A stretch of 20,114 nt of DNA, from IMG/VR virus record IMGVR_UViG_3300025286_004359, positions 1 through 20,114 of that record. The stretch is one strand, 5' to 3'. The position numbers and the translations under genes were made by a program. Numbering within the stretch: position 1 is the first letter of the stretch; every line of letters begins with the position of its first letter. Source of the stretch: a virus. Positions 1 through 6,976 of this stretch are shown here, piece after piece. Under the pieces are notes generated by a model that saw nothing but the letters and a program-made list of their open reading frames with translations, searched no databases and was not told where the DNA came from.

Positions 1-936
1 TCATAGAAACTTCTCGGCCAACACGCGCTTGCCGCGGGGATCAACGTGCGTGACCCTGTCATCATCGGGATAGTAGAAGCCGGTGACGTAGAGGTCGAAA
101 CGTCCGATCTCCACACGCACCGATATCTCATGATTGTCGTTCCAGGTGTCACTTAGCGACGCCTTACACGTCTCGCCCCGCAGCTCGAAGTTGAACGATG
201 TACTCTCTCTATCCCAGTTCGACACAGCGGTCCGGATGAGAGTATTGCTGATAGTGTCGCGCTTCTTCTGGGAAAGCATTTCAAGAGAGGACTCCCTGAT
301 CGGGCCGAACATACCGCTGGCGTTCATGGCCTCCAAGATCTTGCGCATATGCACACCGGTGTGCTGGTTCACGAAAAGAGATGATCGCGATCCGTGCGGA
401 CAGCCAAGTATGAGAGAGCGGATGTTCCACCAGGTCTCCGCCACCTGCGCAACAGTCGCTTCGGCGGCTGAGAGCTGCACAAACCAGGCCAGGGCATCCC
501 TGCTCCTGATGGTGCCGTCGGCCTCCAACTCGACGTTGTCAGCCACTACGACCACTGGATGGGCGTTGTCCGCGTAGAGCGGTTGCTCTAGCCGATAAGC
601 GTCTAGCCCCGTTACACTCTGCACCGCCTCTACGAGCCTATTCGCCCTCTCTTCAGAATAGGGACAGGTCACAAACCCCCTCACGAATTGCGTTGTATGG
701 TCTGCCCCCGCATATGTCGCTATCTGGGAGAGGCTCCCGATATGCCCAGATCCGTGGCGCGGGGGAGCAGTGAGGATCGGATGCCAATCAGGGTATACGT
801 CGACCGCGTTGCCCAGCTCCTCAATCAGCTCTTCGACTCTACGCCGACCCACCTCAGGATCCTTCAGGTTTTTCGTGAGATAGTCGAACGCCCCGGCGTT
901 CTGCTGCGCGGCGACTGTAGGTGCGCGAAATTCCAT
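1..936 (-). CDS. Protein of unknown function, 311 aa
   Basis: The reading frame is complete: it starts at ATG 936-934, preceded by GAGG at a 7-nt spacing, and ends with TGA at 3-1. I recognise no family. The protein looks soluble, with no signal peptide or membrane segment. Residues about 1-55 are charged and helical. A middle part contains HPVVVVADNVEL, a Trp-rich stretch near AETWWNIRSLI, and CPHGSRSS. The C-terminal quarter looks beta-rich (GRFDLYVTGFYYPDDD). It lies beyond the holin end of the late operon, separated by 340 bp of AT-rich DNA with its own promoter-like region, so it is probably transcribed separately. It could be an accessory (moron) gene or host DNA past the prophage end. 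That it is a real gene is well supported; its function is not. Confidence 0.75.
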   Translation of the reverse strand: MEFRAPTVAAQQNAGAFDYLTKNLKDPEVGRRRVEELIEELGNAVDVYPDWHPILTAPPRHGSGHIGSLSQIATYAGADHTTQFVRGFVTCPYSEERANRLVEAVQSVTGLDAYRLEQPLYADNAHPVVVVADNVELEADGTIRSRDALAWFVQLSAAEATVAQVAETWWNIRSLILGCPHGSRSSLFVNQHTGVHMRKILEAMNASGMFGPIRESSLEMLSQKKRDTISNTLIRTAVSNWDRESTSFNFELRGETCKASLSDTWNDNHEISVRVEIGRFDLYVTGFYYPDDDRVTHVDPRGKRVLAEKFL

Positions 937-947
937 GATTAACCTCT

Positions 948-993
948 ATTACGTGAATAATATAACTTACGTAGATAAATTAATTCACGTAAT
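948..993 (-). promoter_or_regulatory. Operator-like repeat array at the promoter of the 311-aa gene
   Basis: ATTACGTGAAT at 948-958 is the exact reverse complement of ATTCACGTAAT at 983-993, giving a perfect 11-bp dyad with 24 bp between the arms. A third, imperfect copy (TTACGTAGATAA, 967-978) lies between them, 18 bp from the first and in the same orientation (10 of 12 bases identical). The array covers -12 to -57 relative to the ATG at 936, in locally very AT-rich DNA where the minus-strand promoter should lie (for example TTGCAA at the far end, TATATT nearer the gene). This layout is typical of a repressor operator overlapping a promoter. The binding protein is not identified in the window. 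Confidence 0.5.
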
Positions 994-1172
994 ATTGCAA
1001 GTAATGAGCACACGAGTGCATTCAATCTGCCGCTTTCGCCCCGCGACATACGACCATTCGTCGGCTAAAGCTTTGTGTTGAAGGAATGAGAATGCCATTG
1101 GCGAAAAAGGGGAACAGATTTATTTTCTCGATAGAGACAAATAAAGACACCTATGCGCATGACCACGGAACG

Positions 1173-1212
1173 ATGGATGTCTTCCTTCGCAGGTATCACG
1201 GGAACAATGACG
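1173..1212. repeat. Degenerate copy of the dispersed palindromic repeat
   Basis: The segment keeps the outer ATGGAT and ATGACG edges and the inner CCTTCGC of the repeat family seen elsewhere in the window, but its stem has decayed. Its length is nearer to the long (nested) form than to the short form. Confidence 0.3.
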
Positions 1213-1279
1213 TAGTGCTTTCTCCCGTCACCCCACTTGTGAAGGCCGGGTCCATGCAGCCACATGGCCGGCCCCCCGA

Positions 1280-1768
1280 TTATCCCAACTTTTTATCCGC
1301 ACTCCTTTTCACCACACTTACGCCCAGCACCCCCAACGCAATACCCCAGATCGGGCTGGTATTGACCAGGGCGGCGATGATGGCCGGGGCCTGGAGCGGG
1401 GTGAGGATGATGGCGTAGGCGATGGCGCCCATGGTCATGATCCAGGTGAGTGCGACGGCGTAGCCGAAGCTGGGGCGCCAGCGCCGCACAAAGGCGTCTT
1501 CGCTGGCGACTTCGGCGCGGATGGTGCGGTTGACGGATTTGAGCGTTTCGGTATCACGCGCCAGTTCGATTTCGGCCATGCGTTCGGTGTGGCGGTTGGC
1601 CGCGCTTATTTGTTCGGGGGTGACGTCGCCCTTGGTCACAGCCGCCTCCACCTGTTTGAGGCCCTCGGCCGCGGTTTTGGCAATCGGGTTGTCGATATGA
1701 TCAAGCCCCGCGCCCACCGCCTTCATCAAAAGCGGCAGGCCGATCTGGGCGAGCAATGCCGGGATCAT
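1280..1768 (-). CDS. Holin, 3-TM type (GTA_holin_3TM-like)
   Basis: A 162-aa membrane protein expected to permeabilise the inner membrane so that the endolysin encoded just upstream can reach the cell wall. Residues 1-20 are hydrophobic (IPALLAQIGLPLLMKAVGAG). A charged helical stretch spans about 28-98, and two membrane helices lie at about 101-121 and 126-153. The stretch around AEVASEDAFVRRWRPSFGY and the following helix resemble the 3-TM holins of gene-transfer agents and alphaproteobacterial prophages. The start is ATG 1768, because GGGAGG precedes it at an 8-nt spacing; the frame stays open further upstream but without a comparable site. It follows the hydrolase by 11 nt and is the last gene of the late operon. 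The family call is from memory of its sequence pattern. Confidence 0.75.
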   Translation of the reverse strand: MIPALLAQIGLPLLMKAVGAGLDHIDNPIAKTAAEGLKQVEAAVTKGDVTPEQISAANRHTERMAEIELARDTETLKSVNRTIRAEVASEDAFVRRWRPSFGYAVALTWIMTMGAIAYAIILTPLQAPAIIAALVNTSPIWGIALGVLGVSVVKRSADKKLG

Positions 1769-1779
1769 GTGATACCTCC

Positions 1780-2250
1780 CTACCCTATATTTTTGTAAAA
1801 CAAGTGATTTCCGATCTCGGCGACCGGCACATGGCCGCGCGCCCAGAACGGATCCACCGCATGGGTGTGATAATGGGTGGCACCGTCGGTTTGGTCGGCA
1901 AGATCGCCCGCCACCGCGCGTTTGGCGATGCGTTTGCACAAACGGTAGGCCGGGTCACGCGGGCTGAGTGCCAGTAGTTTCTTGCGGTTGGGGTCATTGG
2001 CGTTCCAGCAGGAAAACTGTGCCGGTTTCAGGCAGACAGATTTCACGTCATTGCCCCACCAATAGCGCCCGCGTCGCTTGGTAAATGCCACCCGGTTGAG
2101 GATGACCGATGCCACGGCCTCGATCCCGGCAAGTTCCTCGCCGCGCGCTTCGCCATAAAGGGTGCGGGCAAGCACTTCGACTTCGGACAGCATATCGGGG
2201 TCGGTTACCGGTAGCGGGGCCGATCTGGTCAGGGTTTGGGTGTCATTCAT
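1780..2250 (-). CDS. Endolysin: SleB-type cell-wall hydrolase
   Basis: A 156-aa enzyme expected to cleave peptidoglycan glycan strands (Hydrolase_2/SleB family) at host lysis. Visible family signatures are LARTLYGEARGE (residues 28-39, with E34 the likely catalytic acid), the following helix EAVASVILNRV, KPAQFSCWN (75-83), and THYHTHAVDPFWARG near 125-139. There is no signal peptide, so release should depend on the holin next to it. The start is ATG 2250, which overlaps the stop of the preceding gene as ATGA, indicating translational coupling. The upstream extension of the same frame overlaps the preceding gene and looks non-coding. The length is that of a stand-alone catalytic domain without a wall-binding domain. 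Confidence 0.88.
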   Translation of the reverse strand: MNDTQTLTRSAPLPVTDPDMLSEVEVLARTLYGEARGEELAGIEAVASVILNRVAFTKRRGRYWWGNDVKSVCLKPAQFSCWNANDPNRKKLLALSPRDPAYRLCKRIAKRAVAGDLADQTDGATHYHTHAVDPFWARGHVPVAEIGNHLFYKNIG

Positions 2251-2570
2251 AAGCTCTGATCCTTTTGGGTCGGGATGATGGGGGTATCGAGTTTGGCCTC
2301 GATCCGGAGCAAATGGCCGGTCAGGCGCTTTTCGACATCCTTGAGATAGGGGATGGAGACATAGTTGCGCGCGACATCCAGCTTGAACGCCGCCAAGCCA
2401 TCCCGCAGATCGGTGACGTCTGTGTCCTGACGGCTGCGTTGCTGTTCCACGCGGCTCAGCAATTCGGAACGCATCCGCCAATGCAGCCAGAACAGGCTGG
2501 CGACAACAGGGATTTCAACAGCCGTGATCCACCAGATCACATCGACAGACTGGGTCACAGGCAGGGTCAT
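2247..2570 (-). CDS. Membrane-anchored coiled-coil lysis-module protein
   Basis: A 107-aa protein with a short N-terminus, one membrane helix at about residues 9-31 (VIWWITAVEIPVVASLFWLH) and a charged, probably coiled-coil remainder (RVEQQRSRQDTDVTDLRD, then YLKDVEKRLTGHLLRIEAKLD). Small proteins of this design sit beside holin and hydrolase in many alphaproteobacterial prophages. A spanin-like (Rz) or holin-modulating role is inferred only from position and topology. The start is ATG 2570 with GAGG upstream. Its last codon overlaps the hydrolase start by 4 nt. A terminator-like hairpin ends about 20 nt before its start codon. Confidence 0.65.
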   Translation of the reverse strand: MTLPVTQSVDVIWWITAVEIPVVASLFWLHWRMRSELLSRVEQQRSRQDTDVTDLRDGLAAFKLDVARNYVSIPYLKDVEKRLTGHLLRIEAKLDTPIIPTQKDQSL

Positions 2571-2591
2571 GGGGGCCTCGATAATCAGACA

Positions 2592-2623
2592 AAGAAAAAC
2601 CCGCAAACCTATGGCTTGCGGGT
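2592..2623 (-). terminator. Intrinsic terminator before the lysis cassette
   Basis: On the minus strand an 11-bp stem, ACCCGCAAGCC/GGTTTGCGGGT with a single wobble and a 3-nt loop, is followed by TTTTTCTTT. It lies between the secreted 101-aa protein and the lysis genes, so lysis transcription needs readthrough, antitermination or a promoter not evident here. Confidence 0.8.
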
Positions 2624-2709
2624 CAGTTCACCGTCCCCTCCCCCGGGGCAACATCCCACGGGTTGGACAGGCGGTTTGAGCATTCAGGAGGCCGGCAGAA
2701 GAGTTACGC

Positions 2710-3015
2710 CTACGCTGCCGGGCCCTTCAGCTTTTCTTCAAGGTCCTGCCAGGCCTCGCCAGAGGCAACAAGGCAGCTTGGGCCGGACGGATAGGTAAAC
2801 AGGATGGTCCATGTCTGGCCATCGGGCGCTTTGAGCACCTCGATCACGCCACCATTGGACGTGACGCCAACCGCGACCGGCTCTTCGGAATATTTTGCGC
2901 TCAGGCTGTCGATCACCTTGGATCGATCCCCGCAGACGGGGGACGCCGAGGCTTGGGGAATTGCTACTGCAACGGCACCTGCCACCACAGCGATCAAGCT
3001 CAGTGTTTTCAACAT
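2710..3015 (-). CDS. Small secreted protein of unknown function
   Basis: A 101-aa protein with a clear Sec signal peptide (MLKTLSLIAVVAGAVAVA), cleavage likely after ASA near residue 25. The mature part holds two cysteines, one just after the cleavage site (PVCGDR) and one in PSGPSCLVASGEAW, which could form a disulfide. I recall similar short periplasmic proteins in alphaproteobacterial chromosomes, with no known function. ATG 3015 is preceded by a perfect AGGAGG at an 8-nt spacing. It is separated from the terminase by nearly 300 bp and ended by its own terminator, so it looks like an independently expressed moron, perhaps a host-derived gene active during lysogeny. That role is inference. 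Confidence 0.75.
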   Translation of the reverse strand: MLKTLSLIAVVAGAVAVAIPQASASPVCGDRSKVIDSLSAKYSEEPVAVGVTSNGGVIEVLKAPDGQTWTILFTYPSGPSCLVASGEAWQDLEEKLKGPAA

Positions 3016-3301
3016 GGTCAGGCCTCCTGACAGTCAGGTGCGTCCACATGGACGTCTTGTTTTCCTGCACTGCGAAATGGATCAACAAATGATCTTTGGC
3101 CGTTTCCTTGTGCCGGTTTCGATCCGCCGACAACCTTGCTTGGCTGGCTTAAATTCTCACTTTGGTATAGGAAGAAAAATTCCTTACTATTCTTTCATAT
3201 AATAAACGTAGGCATCAAAGCTGAATTTTCCATAAACATTTCACAAATGTGATACACAGCCCTGCTAACCATTTGGCATTGTGAGAAAGTTTTTTCTTCC
3301 C
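3016..3301. other. AT-rich intergenic region between large terminase and secreted protein
   Basis: 286 bp without a supported gene. The part at 3170-3260 is much more AT-rich than the surroundings and probably carries the promoter for the secreted protein, though no good -35/-10 pair stands out. A small dyad, TCACA-AA-TGTGA (3241-3252), overlaps the hairpin ACATTT-CAC-AAATGT (3236-3250). Its spacing is wrong for a CRP site. Near the start of the secreted gene is an imperfect palindrome, GTCCACATGGAC. Confidence 0.4.
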
Positions 3302-4816
3302 TCACGGATTGAAGTGGCTCTCGGCCCGGAAAATCCCGCCAATCCCCCGCCAATCGGCACGTTTGACCGGCATATCGACCCGCGGCAAACGCACCGGATC
3401 ATGCAAAATACAGCCTGCCACCGCATCCAGCCCGTCATCCGGGCCATTGCCATCGGGATGCCAATCACGCATCTGGCGCAGGAACGGTGTCTGGCAAACA
3501 TCGCGATGAACATGCAACAACCTCGCGCCCATCACCGCGCCAAAGGCGTCCTCGATCCGGGTGGCTTTGGTGGTAGTTTCATAATGCTCTACGACGCTGG
3601 CGGCCCATCCGATTGATTTCAGTTCACGCCGAAGGATATTGGGCAAAAACCGGCCAATGCCATTGGTCTCGACCCGGACAGACGGCAAGTGATGGCGCGC
3701 CATGAAGTCGGCCACCTGCGCACAAAGCTGACTGGCTTCGTCGCGCCAGGGCATGTCACCGCTTTCGGCCGGATCGCCCGGATTGGCCGCGCGCAGCCAT
3801 GCGACATCCTGCAACCAGTATTCCCCCTGATCACAGATATAAATGCATGCCACCACCGCTCCGTCACCGCGAAGCGACCCGAAACTTGGATCAAAATGGC
3901 AGGCACTCGCCACCATGGTCCGCCCGCCAATCCGAAGCGTCATACGGCCATTGCCATGCGTGACCTCGGCCTGATCGTCGTAGAACCGCAATTTTGCCGG
4001 ATCGAGCATCCCGGCCACGGGTGCGACCATTTCAAGCATCATCTGGCTTTGGAACTTGCGCTCTGGCGTGCGGATCCGCATCGACTTGATCGCGGCCAGA
4101 TCAAATCTTTCCGGCCAGTTCGATGCCCCGTCCTTATTGACGATGGGCAGTTCAAAGCGTGAAAAACCGTCAAGGAACGGGGCAACTTCGCCGACTTCCG
4201 TCCGCGCTTCACGGGCGTAGATCGAGTAATAGCTGTGCGGGGTTCCGACATAAAGCTGCGCACCGCCTGGCCCCAGCACATAGGCAATTTCGCCAAGCTT
4301 TTCGCGCAGCTCGGCACGTTTATGGGCGGTGTCGCTGTTTTTGGGCACTTCGACATCATCGCAAATCACGATATCGGCGCGTGACCCGGTGATGTTGCCG
4401 CCAATGCCCACCGCCTGCATGGACGGATCGCGCAACACAGCCGTCCGCGCCACGGTAAATCGCTCGCTCCCCCAATCGATCCGCTTGTCGGGTAAAAGGG
4501 CGCCCATCAACGGATGCCGCTCAATCACGCGCTTGACGTTGCGCACCATCTTTTTCGCCAGATCCAGATCGGCGGCCAGCACCAGAATACGCATATCGGC
4601 ATCGCGATACAGCAACCAGGCACAAAACAACCCGACCAGTGTCGACTTGCCGGAATTGCGAAACGCCATCAAAAGCATTTCCCGCTTGCCCGACTGCCAG
4701 CAGTCCTCAAGCCAATCGGCCATCTTGCGATGATGGGCAGGCAGGCCGAGCCCCAACATCTGATCCCAGATCCAGACGAATTCGGCGAAGCGGGCTAGAT
4801 AAGGCTGCACTGCCAA
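3302..4816 (-). CDS. Phage terminase, large subunit
   Basis: A 504-aa DNA-packaging motor with an N-terminal ATPase and a C-terminal nuclease. It shows a Walker A-like loop FRNSGKST (about 52-59), Walker B DIVICDD (about 148-154) and the RNase H-like nuclease acids in HFDPSFG (D309), VRVETNG (E383) and DDGLDAVAG (D464). The length fits the family. I chose the TTG at 4816-4814 because GGGAGGG precedes it at 7 nt and because the reading frame further upstream simply translates palindromic repeats. GTG at 4810 would be the alternative but is too far from the ribosome-binding site. It is separated from the candidate small subunit by a 680-bp insertion holding a plus-strand GIY-YIG gene and six repeats, so the usual coupling of the two terminase genes has been broken. 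Confidence 0.93.
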   Translation of the reverse strand: MAVQPYLARFAEFVWIWDQMLGLGLPAHHRKMADWLEDCWQSGKREMLLMAFRNSGKSTLVGLFCAWLLYRDADMRILVLAADLDLAKKMVRNVKRVIERHPLMGALLPDKRIDWGSERFTVARTAVLRDPSMQAVGIGGNITGSRADIVICDDVEVPKNSDTAHKRAELREKLGEIAYVLGPGGAQLYVGTPHSYYSIYAREARTEVGEVAPFLDGFSRFELPIVNKDGASNWPERFDLAAIKSMRIRTPERKFQSQMMLEMVAPVAGMLDPAKLRFYDDQAEVTHGNGRMTLRIGGRTMVASACHFDPSFGSLRGDGAVVACIYICDQGEYWLQDVAWLRAANPGDPAESGDMPWRDEASQLCAQVADFMARHHLPSVRVETNGIGRFLPNILRRELKSIGWAASVVEHYETTTKATRIEDAFGAVMGARLLHVHRDVCQTPFLRQMRDWHPDGNGPDDGLDAVAGCILHDPVRLPRVDMPVKRADWRGIGGIFRAESHFNP

Positions 4817-4842
4817 GACGTAGCCCTCCCAAAAATAAACCA

Positions 4843-4969
4843 CGTCGTTCCCGCGAAAGCGGGAACCCACCTTAAACACCACACCAACTGCACCATGGAT
4901 CCCCGCCTTCGCGGGGATGACGGTCGGGTAGTTCTCGGCATTCGTCATCCCCGCGAAGGCGGGGATCCC
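4843..4969. repeat. Triplet of palindromic repeats, left of the GIY-YIG gene
   Basis: Three palindromic units lie at 4843-4868 (forward), 4897-4923 (reverse) and 4943-4969 (forward). Each has a stem of the TCCCCGC/GCGGGGA type around a 4-nt GAAG or GAAA loop and asymmetric edges: GTCAT on one side and GGATCC or GAACCC on the other. Units two and three face each other with GATGAC...GTCATC. The same family produces reading frames of the VIPAKAGI, IPAFAGMT or PRRREP kind, which are not genes. Confidence 0.9.
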
Positions 4970-5013
4970 GAGCAACGCACTCCACAACAGCGATCCCGCA
5001 CAACCAAAAGCCG

Positions 5014-5022
5014 TGCTAATCT
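5014..5022 (+). promoter_or_regulatory. Extended -10 promoter element of the GIY-YIG gene
   Basis: TG-C-TAATCT matches an extended -10. Transcription would begin about 7 nt downstream, at or next to the ATG at 5029. No convincing -35 is seen, as is common with extended -10 promoters. Confidence 0.4.
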
Positions 5023-5028
5023 ACCCGC

Positions 5029-5319
5029 ATGAAACAAGCGTTCGTTTACATCCTTGCAAGTCGCCCGAACGGCACGCTCTATGTCGGCGTCACCGGCGAT
5101 CTGCGCCAGCGCATACACCAGCACCGGATGGGTGATGTGCCGGGTTTCACCAAACGATACGGCATCAAACAGCTCGTCCATTTTGAGCCGCACGACACCA
5201 TGCCCGATGCCATCCTGCGCGAAAAACGGATTAAGAAATGGCGGCGCGCCTGGAAAATCCGCTTGATCGAGGAACACAATCCGCATTGGCGCGATCTGTT
5301 CGATCAATTGAATGGGTGA
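5029..5319 (+). CDS. GIY-YIG domain nuclease, small stand-alone type
   Basis: A 96-aa single-domain protein of the GIY-YIG superfamily, which cuts DNA with a conserved Arg and Glu. It shows the VYI...YVG core (residues 6-8 and 18-20), arginines R26 and R28, the catalytic-type Glu in REKRIKKW (E65) and NPHWRDL near the end. This is the short form often mis-annotated as excinuclease subunit C. It is encoded opposite to the late operon, between the two terminase genes, with three palindromic repeats on each side in the same forward-reverse-forward order. An extended -10 sequence, TGCTAATCT (5014-5022), ends 6 nt before the ATG and no clear ribosome-binding site is visible, so a leaderless mRNA is plausible. 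The substrate is unknown; the repeats are the obvious candidate. Confidence 0.9.
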   Translation: MKQAFVYILASRPNGTLYVGVTGDLRQRIHQHRMGDVPGFTKRYGIKQLVHFEPHDTMPDAILREKRIKKWRRAWKIRLIEEHNPHWRDLFDQLNG

Positions 5320-5350
5320 GCGCTCCGTTTCCCTACAACATCCCTTTTTT

Positions 5351-5490
5351 GTCATGCCCGCGAAGAGCCTGTGCCCGCAACGGCGGGTACGGGCATCCAT
5401 CCCACACTTGCACATAACGGCAAGATGGATCCCCGCCTGCGCGGGGATGACCAGAGATATTCCGTCGTTCCCGCGAAGGCGGGAACCTCG
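5351..5490. repeat. Triplet of palindromic repeats, right of the GIY-YIG gene
   Basis: Units lie at 5351-5400 (forward, long form with a second hairpin nested in the loop), 5425-5452 (reverse) and 5463-5490 (forward). The order and facing are the same as in the left triplet, so the GIY-YIG gene sits between two similarly built blocks. Confidence 0.9.
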
Positions 5491-5497
5491 AACTACA

Positions 5498-5809
5498 TTA
5501 CGCGCGGTTCAAGGTACTTCTCGCCTCCGCAATCAGCTGATCGACATTGCGTTTTTCAGGTGCGTCGTCATCAACTTCTCCCGCCCCCTCACACGCCCAG
5601 CGCAGCAGCTTGATCAGGCTTTCAAGATGCCCAAGCGCTGCTTTGCATGCCGCCTGATGGGCGGAGAATTCCTTGGCGTCCATGATCCCGGCCGCCTCCC
5701 CGGCCAGTCGATGATAGGCATCGCGCGCCATGGCAATGTCATCGGGCAATTCACCCAAAAGCCGGGTTTGCAGGGCCATGATCGGGTCGGGTGTTTTATC
5801 CGTGCACAT
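5498..5809 (-). CDS. Candidate terminase small subunit
   Basis: A 103-aa, probably all-helical soluble protein (PDDIAMARDAYHRLAGEAAG, then a helix through ACKAALGHLESLIKLLRWA). I do not recognise the sequence. The call rests on size, helical character and position: it follows the fibre genes and precedes the large terminase, matching T7 gene 18 before gene 19. The start is ATG 5809, 5 nt after the stop of the fibre gene, without a good ribosome-binding site, suggesting translational coupling. An upstream extension of the frame runs into the fibre gene and is not supported. The stop lies 8 nt from the edge of the repeat block. It could equally be an unrelated small structural protein. Confidence 0.5.
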   Translation of the reverse strand: MCTDKTPDPIMALQTRLLGELPDDIAMARDAYHRLAGEAAGIMDAKEFSAHQAACKAALGHLESLIKLLRWACEGAGEVDDDAPEKRNVDQLIAEARSTLNRA

Positions 5810-5814
5810 GAGGT

Positions 5815-6921
5815 TTAAACCACCGAAAGTTCGGAAAGCCGCGCATTGGAAAGCTTTTCCGGCCAATAGGCCAGATTGCGCACATGGCCGTTCAGTGCCT
5901 TGTCGGTTCCGCCAAACGATCCCAGCACTATGTTGGAAAAATTGCGTGGCATGGCAAAGCCATCCGGCGAGGACAGCACCACACCATCCAGCCCGACCGA
6001 AACCCCATCATCCTCCCACGCCAGCGCGATGCGATGACGGGTATCCTTGGCAAGCGTGCCATAAAGCGACTGGGTGACGACCGGCACGCCATCCGCTCGC
6101 AGCGAAATGCGCAACTGATCGGCGGCACTGTCATAGCCAAGATCAAGGTGATCATCATTGAGGCTTAAGGAATAAAGCTGCACGATCCGCCAGATACCTG
6201 CCCAATCCTTGGCGGTATGGATATCAAACACCATTGTGCCCCGGCCTTGCGCGAACCAGTCGCCGGGATCAAGGCGTACATCATCGCACGCCCGTGCGGC
6301 CGGAATGCCGTTGCTGATGATATCGCTGGTCGGCGCAGGCCCGGCTTCAAGCTGCGCATTCCAGATCAGGACAGAGGCCGGAAGGGCCGAAACAGCCGTA
6401 CTGATTTTCGGATATCGCGTGGTGCTTGAGGCTGGTTCCGCGATCCAAACCCGCTGCCAAGTTTCATCCACCGTAAAGCCATGGGCGGACGGCCCGTCAA
6501 TTCCGCCAAGCGTGATGTCAGCCATGCCCGAAACCGCGCGCATCCAGACGGCAAAGCTATAGGTATCGTTGGCCCCAAGCCCGCCGACATTCTGATACAG
6601 GCCATCCGCACCCGCCGCACTGCCCGGCAGATCAAGCTGCATCGCGGTTTGGCTGCCATCCGGGGCGGCAATGGTGCTGCCAGTCACGGTCACACCACTG
6701 TTCTTTTCCCAAAGTGCATTGTCAAAGGCCGTTGAGTAGCGCAGCAGGTTGGTCGCCGCCCCCTCGATCAGAAGGCCCAGTCGACGACCAAGCCGATCAT
6801 GGTCATAAGCCGGTTCATCAATCGTGCGGGTTTCAAGCAGGCCACTTTGGCCGCGGACAAGCTTGGTGCTGGCGCGCGAAACATTCATGCAGGCCGCAAG
6901 CGGCTGATAACGCAATCCCAT
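5815..6921 (-). CDS. Phage fibre/tail-spike protein with LamG-like domain
   Basis: A 368-aa protein, probably a receptor-binding or fibre component. The first half has the pattern of phage head-spike/fibre modules: RTIDEPAYDHD, GLLIEGAATNLLRYS, FDNALWEKNSGVTVTG, APDGSQTA, then a jelly-roll-like stretch with FAVWMRAVSG and ETWQRVWIA. The second half resembles a concanavalin/LamG carbohydrate-binding fold (GTMVFDIHT, HRIALAWEDDGVSVGLDG, and NLAYWPEKLSNARLSEL at the C-terminus). ATG 6921 is preferred over ATG 6930, because GGAG is 9 nt from the former and directly abuts the latter. It lies 55 nt downstream of the T7-type fibre and may act together with it on the virion. The exact ligand is unknown. 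Confidence 0.75.
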   Translation of the reverse strand: MGLRYQPLAACMNVSRASTKLVRGQSGLLETRTIDEPAYDHDRLGRRLGLLIEGAATNLLRYSTAFDNALWEKNSGVTVTGSTIAAPDGSQTAMQLDLPGSAAGADGLYQNVGGLGANDTYSFAVWMRAVSGMADITLGGIDGPSAHGFTVDETWQRVWIAEPASSTTRYPKISTAVSALPASVLIWNAQLEAGPAPTSDIISNGIPAARACDDVRLDPGDWFAQGRGTMVFDIHTAKDWAGIWRIVQLYSLSLNDDHLDLGYDSAADQLRISLRADGVPVVTQSLYGTLAKDTRHRIALAWEDDGVSVGLDGVVLSSPDGFAMPRNFSNIVLGSFGGTDKALNGHVRNLAYWPEKLSNARLSELSVV

Positions 6922-6976
6922 TGGATGCATCTCCGATCAGTGTGTAGTCGATGGATGGCAGGTGCGTGTTGGCGTG

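Larger units (their letters stand above)
937..1279. other. Intergenic region left of the lysis cassette
   Basis: The 343 bp hold the operator-like array (948-993), a degenerate palindromic repeat (1173-1212) and a GC-rich hairpin at 1244-1273. In the hairpin GGCCGG+CCATG pairs with CATGG+CCGGCC, with a GT bulge and a 6-nt loop, and it begins 7 nt past the holin stop codon. No T-run follows the hairpin on the minus strand, so it is not a classical intrinsic terminator, although it may protect or end the late mRNA. Short ORFs crossing this region look non-coding. Confidence 0.5.
4843..5490 (+). mobile_element. Candidate GIY-YIG/palindromic-repeat element
   Basis: The whole 648-bp block interrupts a minus-strand operon exactly between genes, carries one plus-strand nuclease gene with its own promoter-like site, and begins and ends with repeat triplets of the same order. 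Related repeat doublets without a gene occur at four other junctions in the window and may be non-autonomous relatives. No target-site duplication was identified, and mobility has not been shown for this family as far as I know, so the element status is an inference. Confidence 0.35.

Noticed and set aside
1065-1265. 66-aa minus-strand ORF with VIPAKEDIH
   Set aside because: It is the translation of a degenerate palindromic repeat, without a supporting start region.
937-1279. Prophage attachment site or tRNA at the left end
   Set aside because: No tRNA-like cloverleaf or integrase is visible, and a direct repeat cannot be tested without the other prophage end.
3241-3252. CRP binding site
   Set aside because: The half-sites are in the order TCACA-AA-TGTGA, not TGTGA-N6-TCACA.
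4817-4987. N-terminal extension of the large terminase (IPAFAGMT, VIPAKAGI)
   Set aside because: These residues are the translation of three palindromic repeats; a good ribosome-binding site sits before TTG 4816.
4843-5490. CRISPR array
   Set aside because: Units alternate in orientation, are palindromic, vary in sequence and are irregularly spaced; no cas genes.
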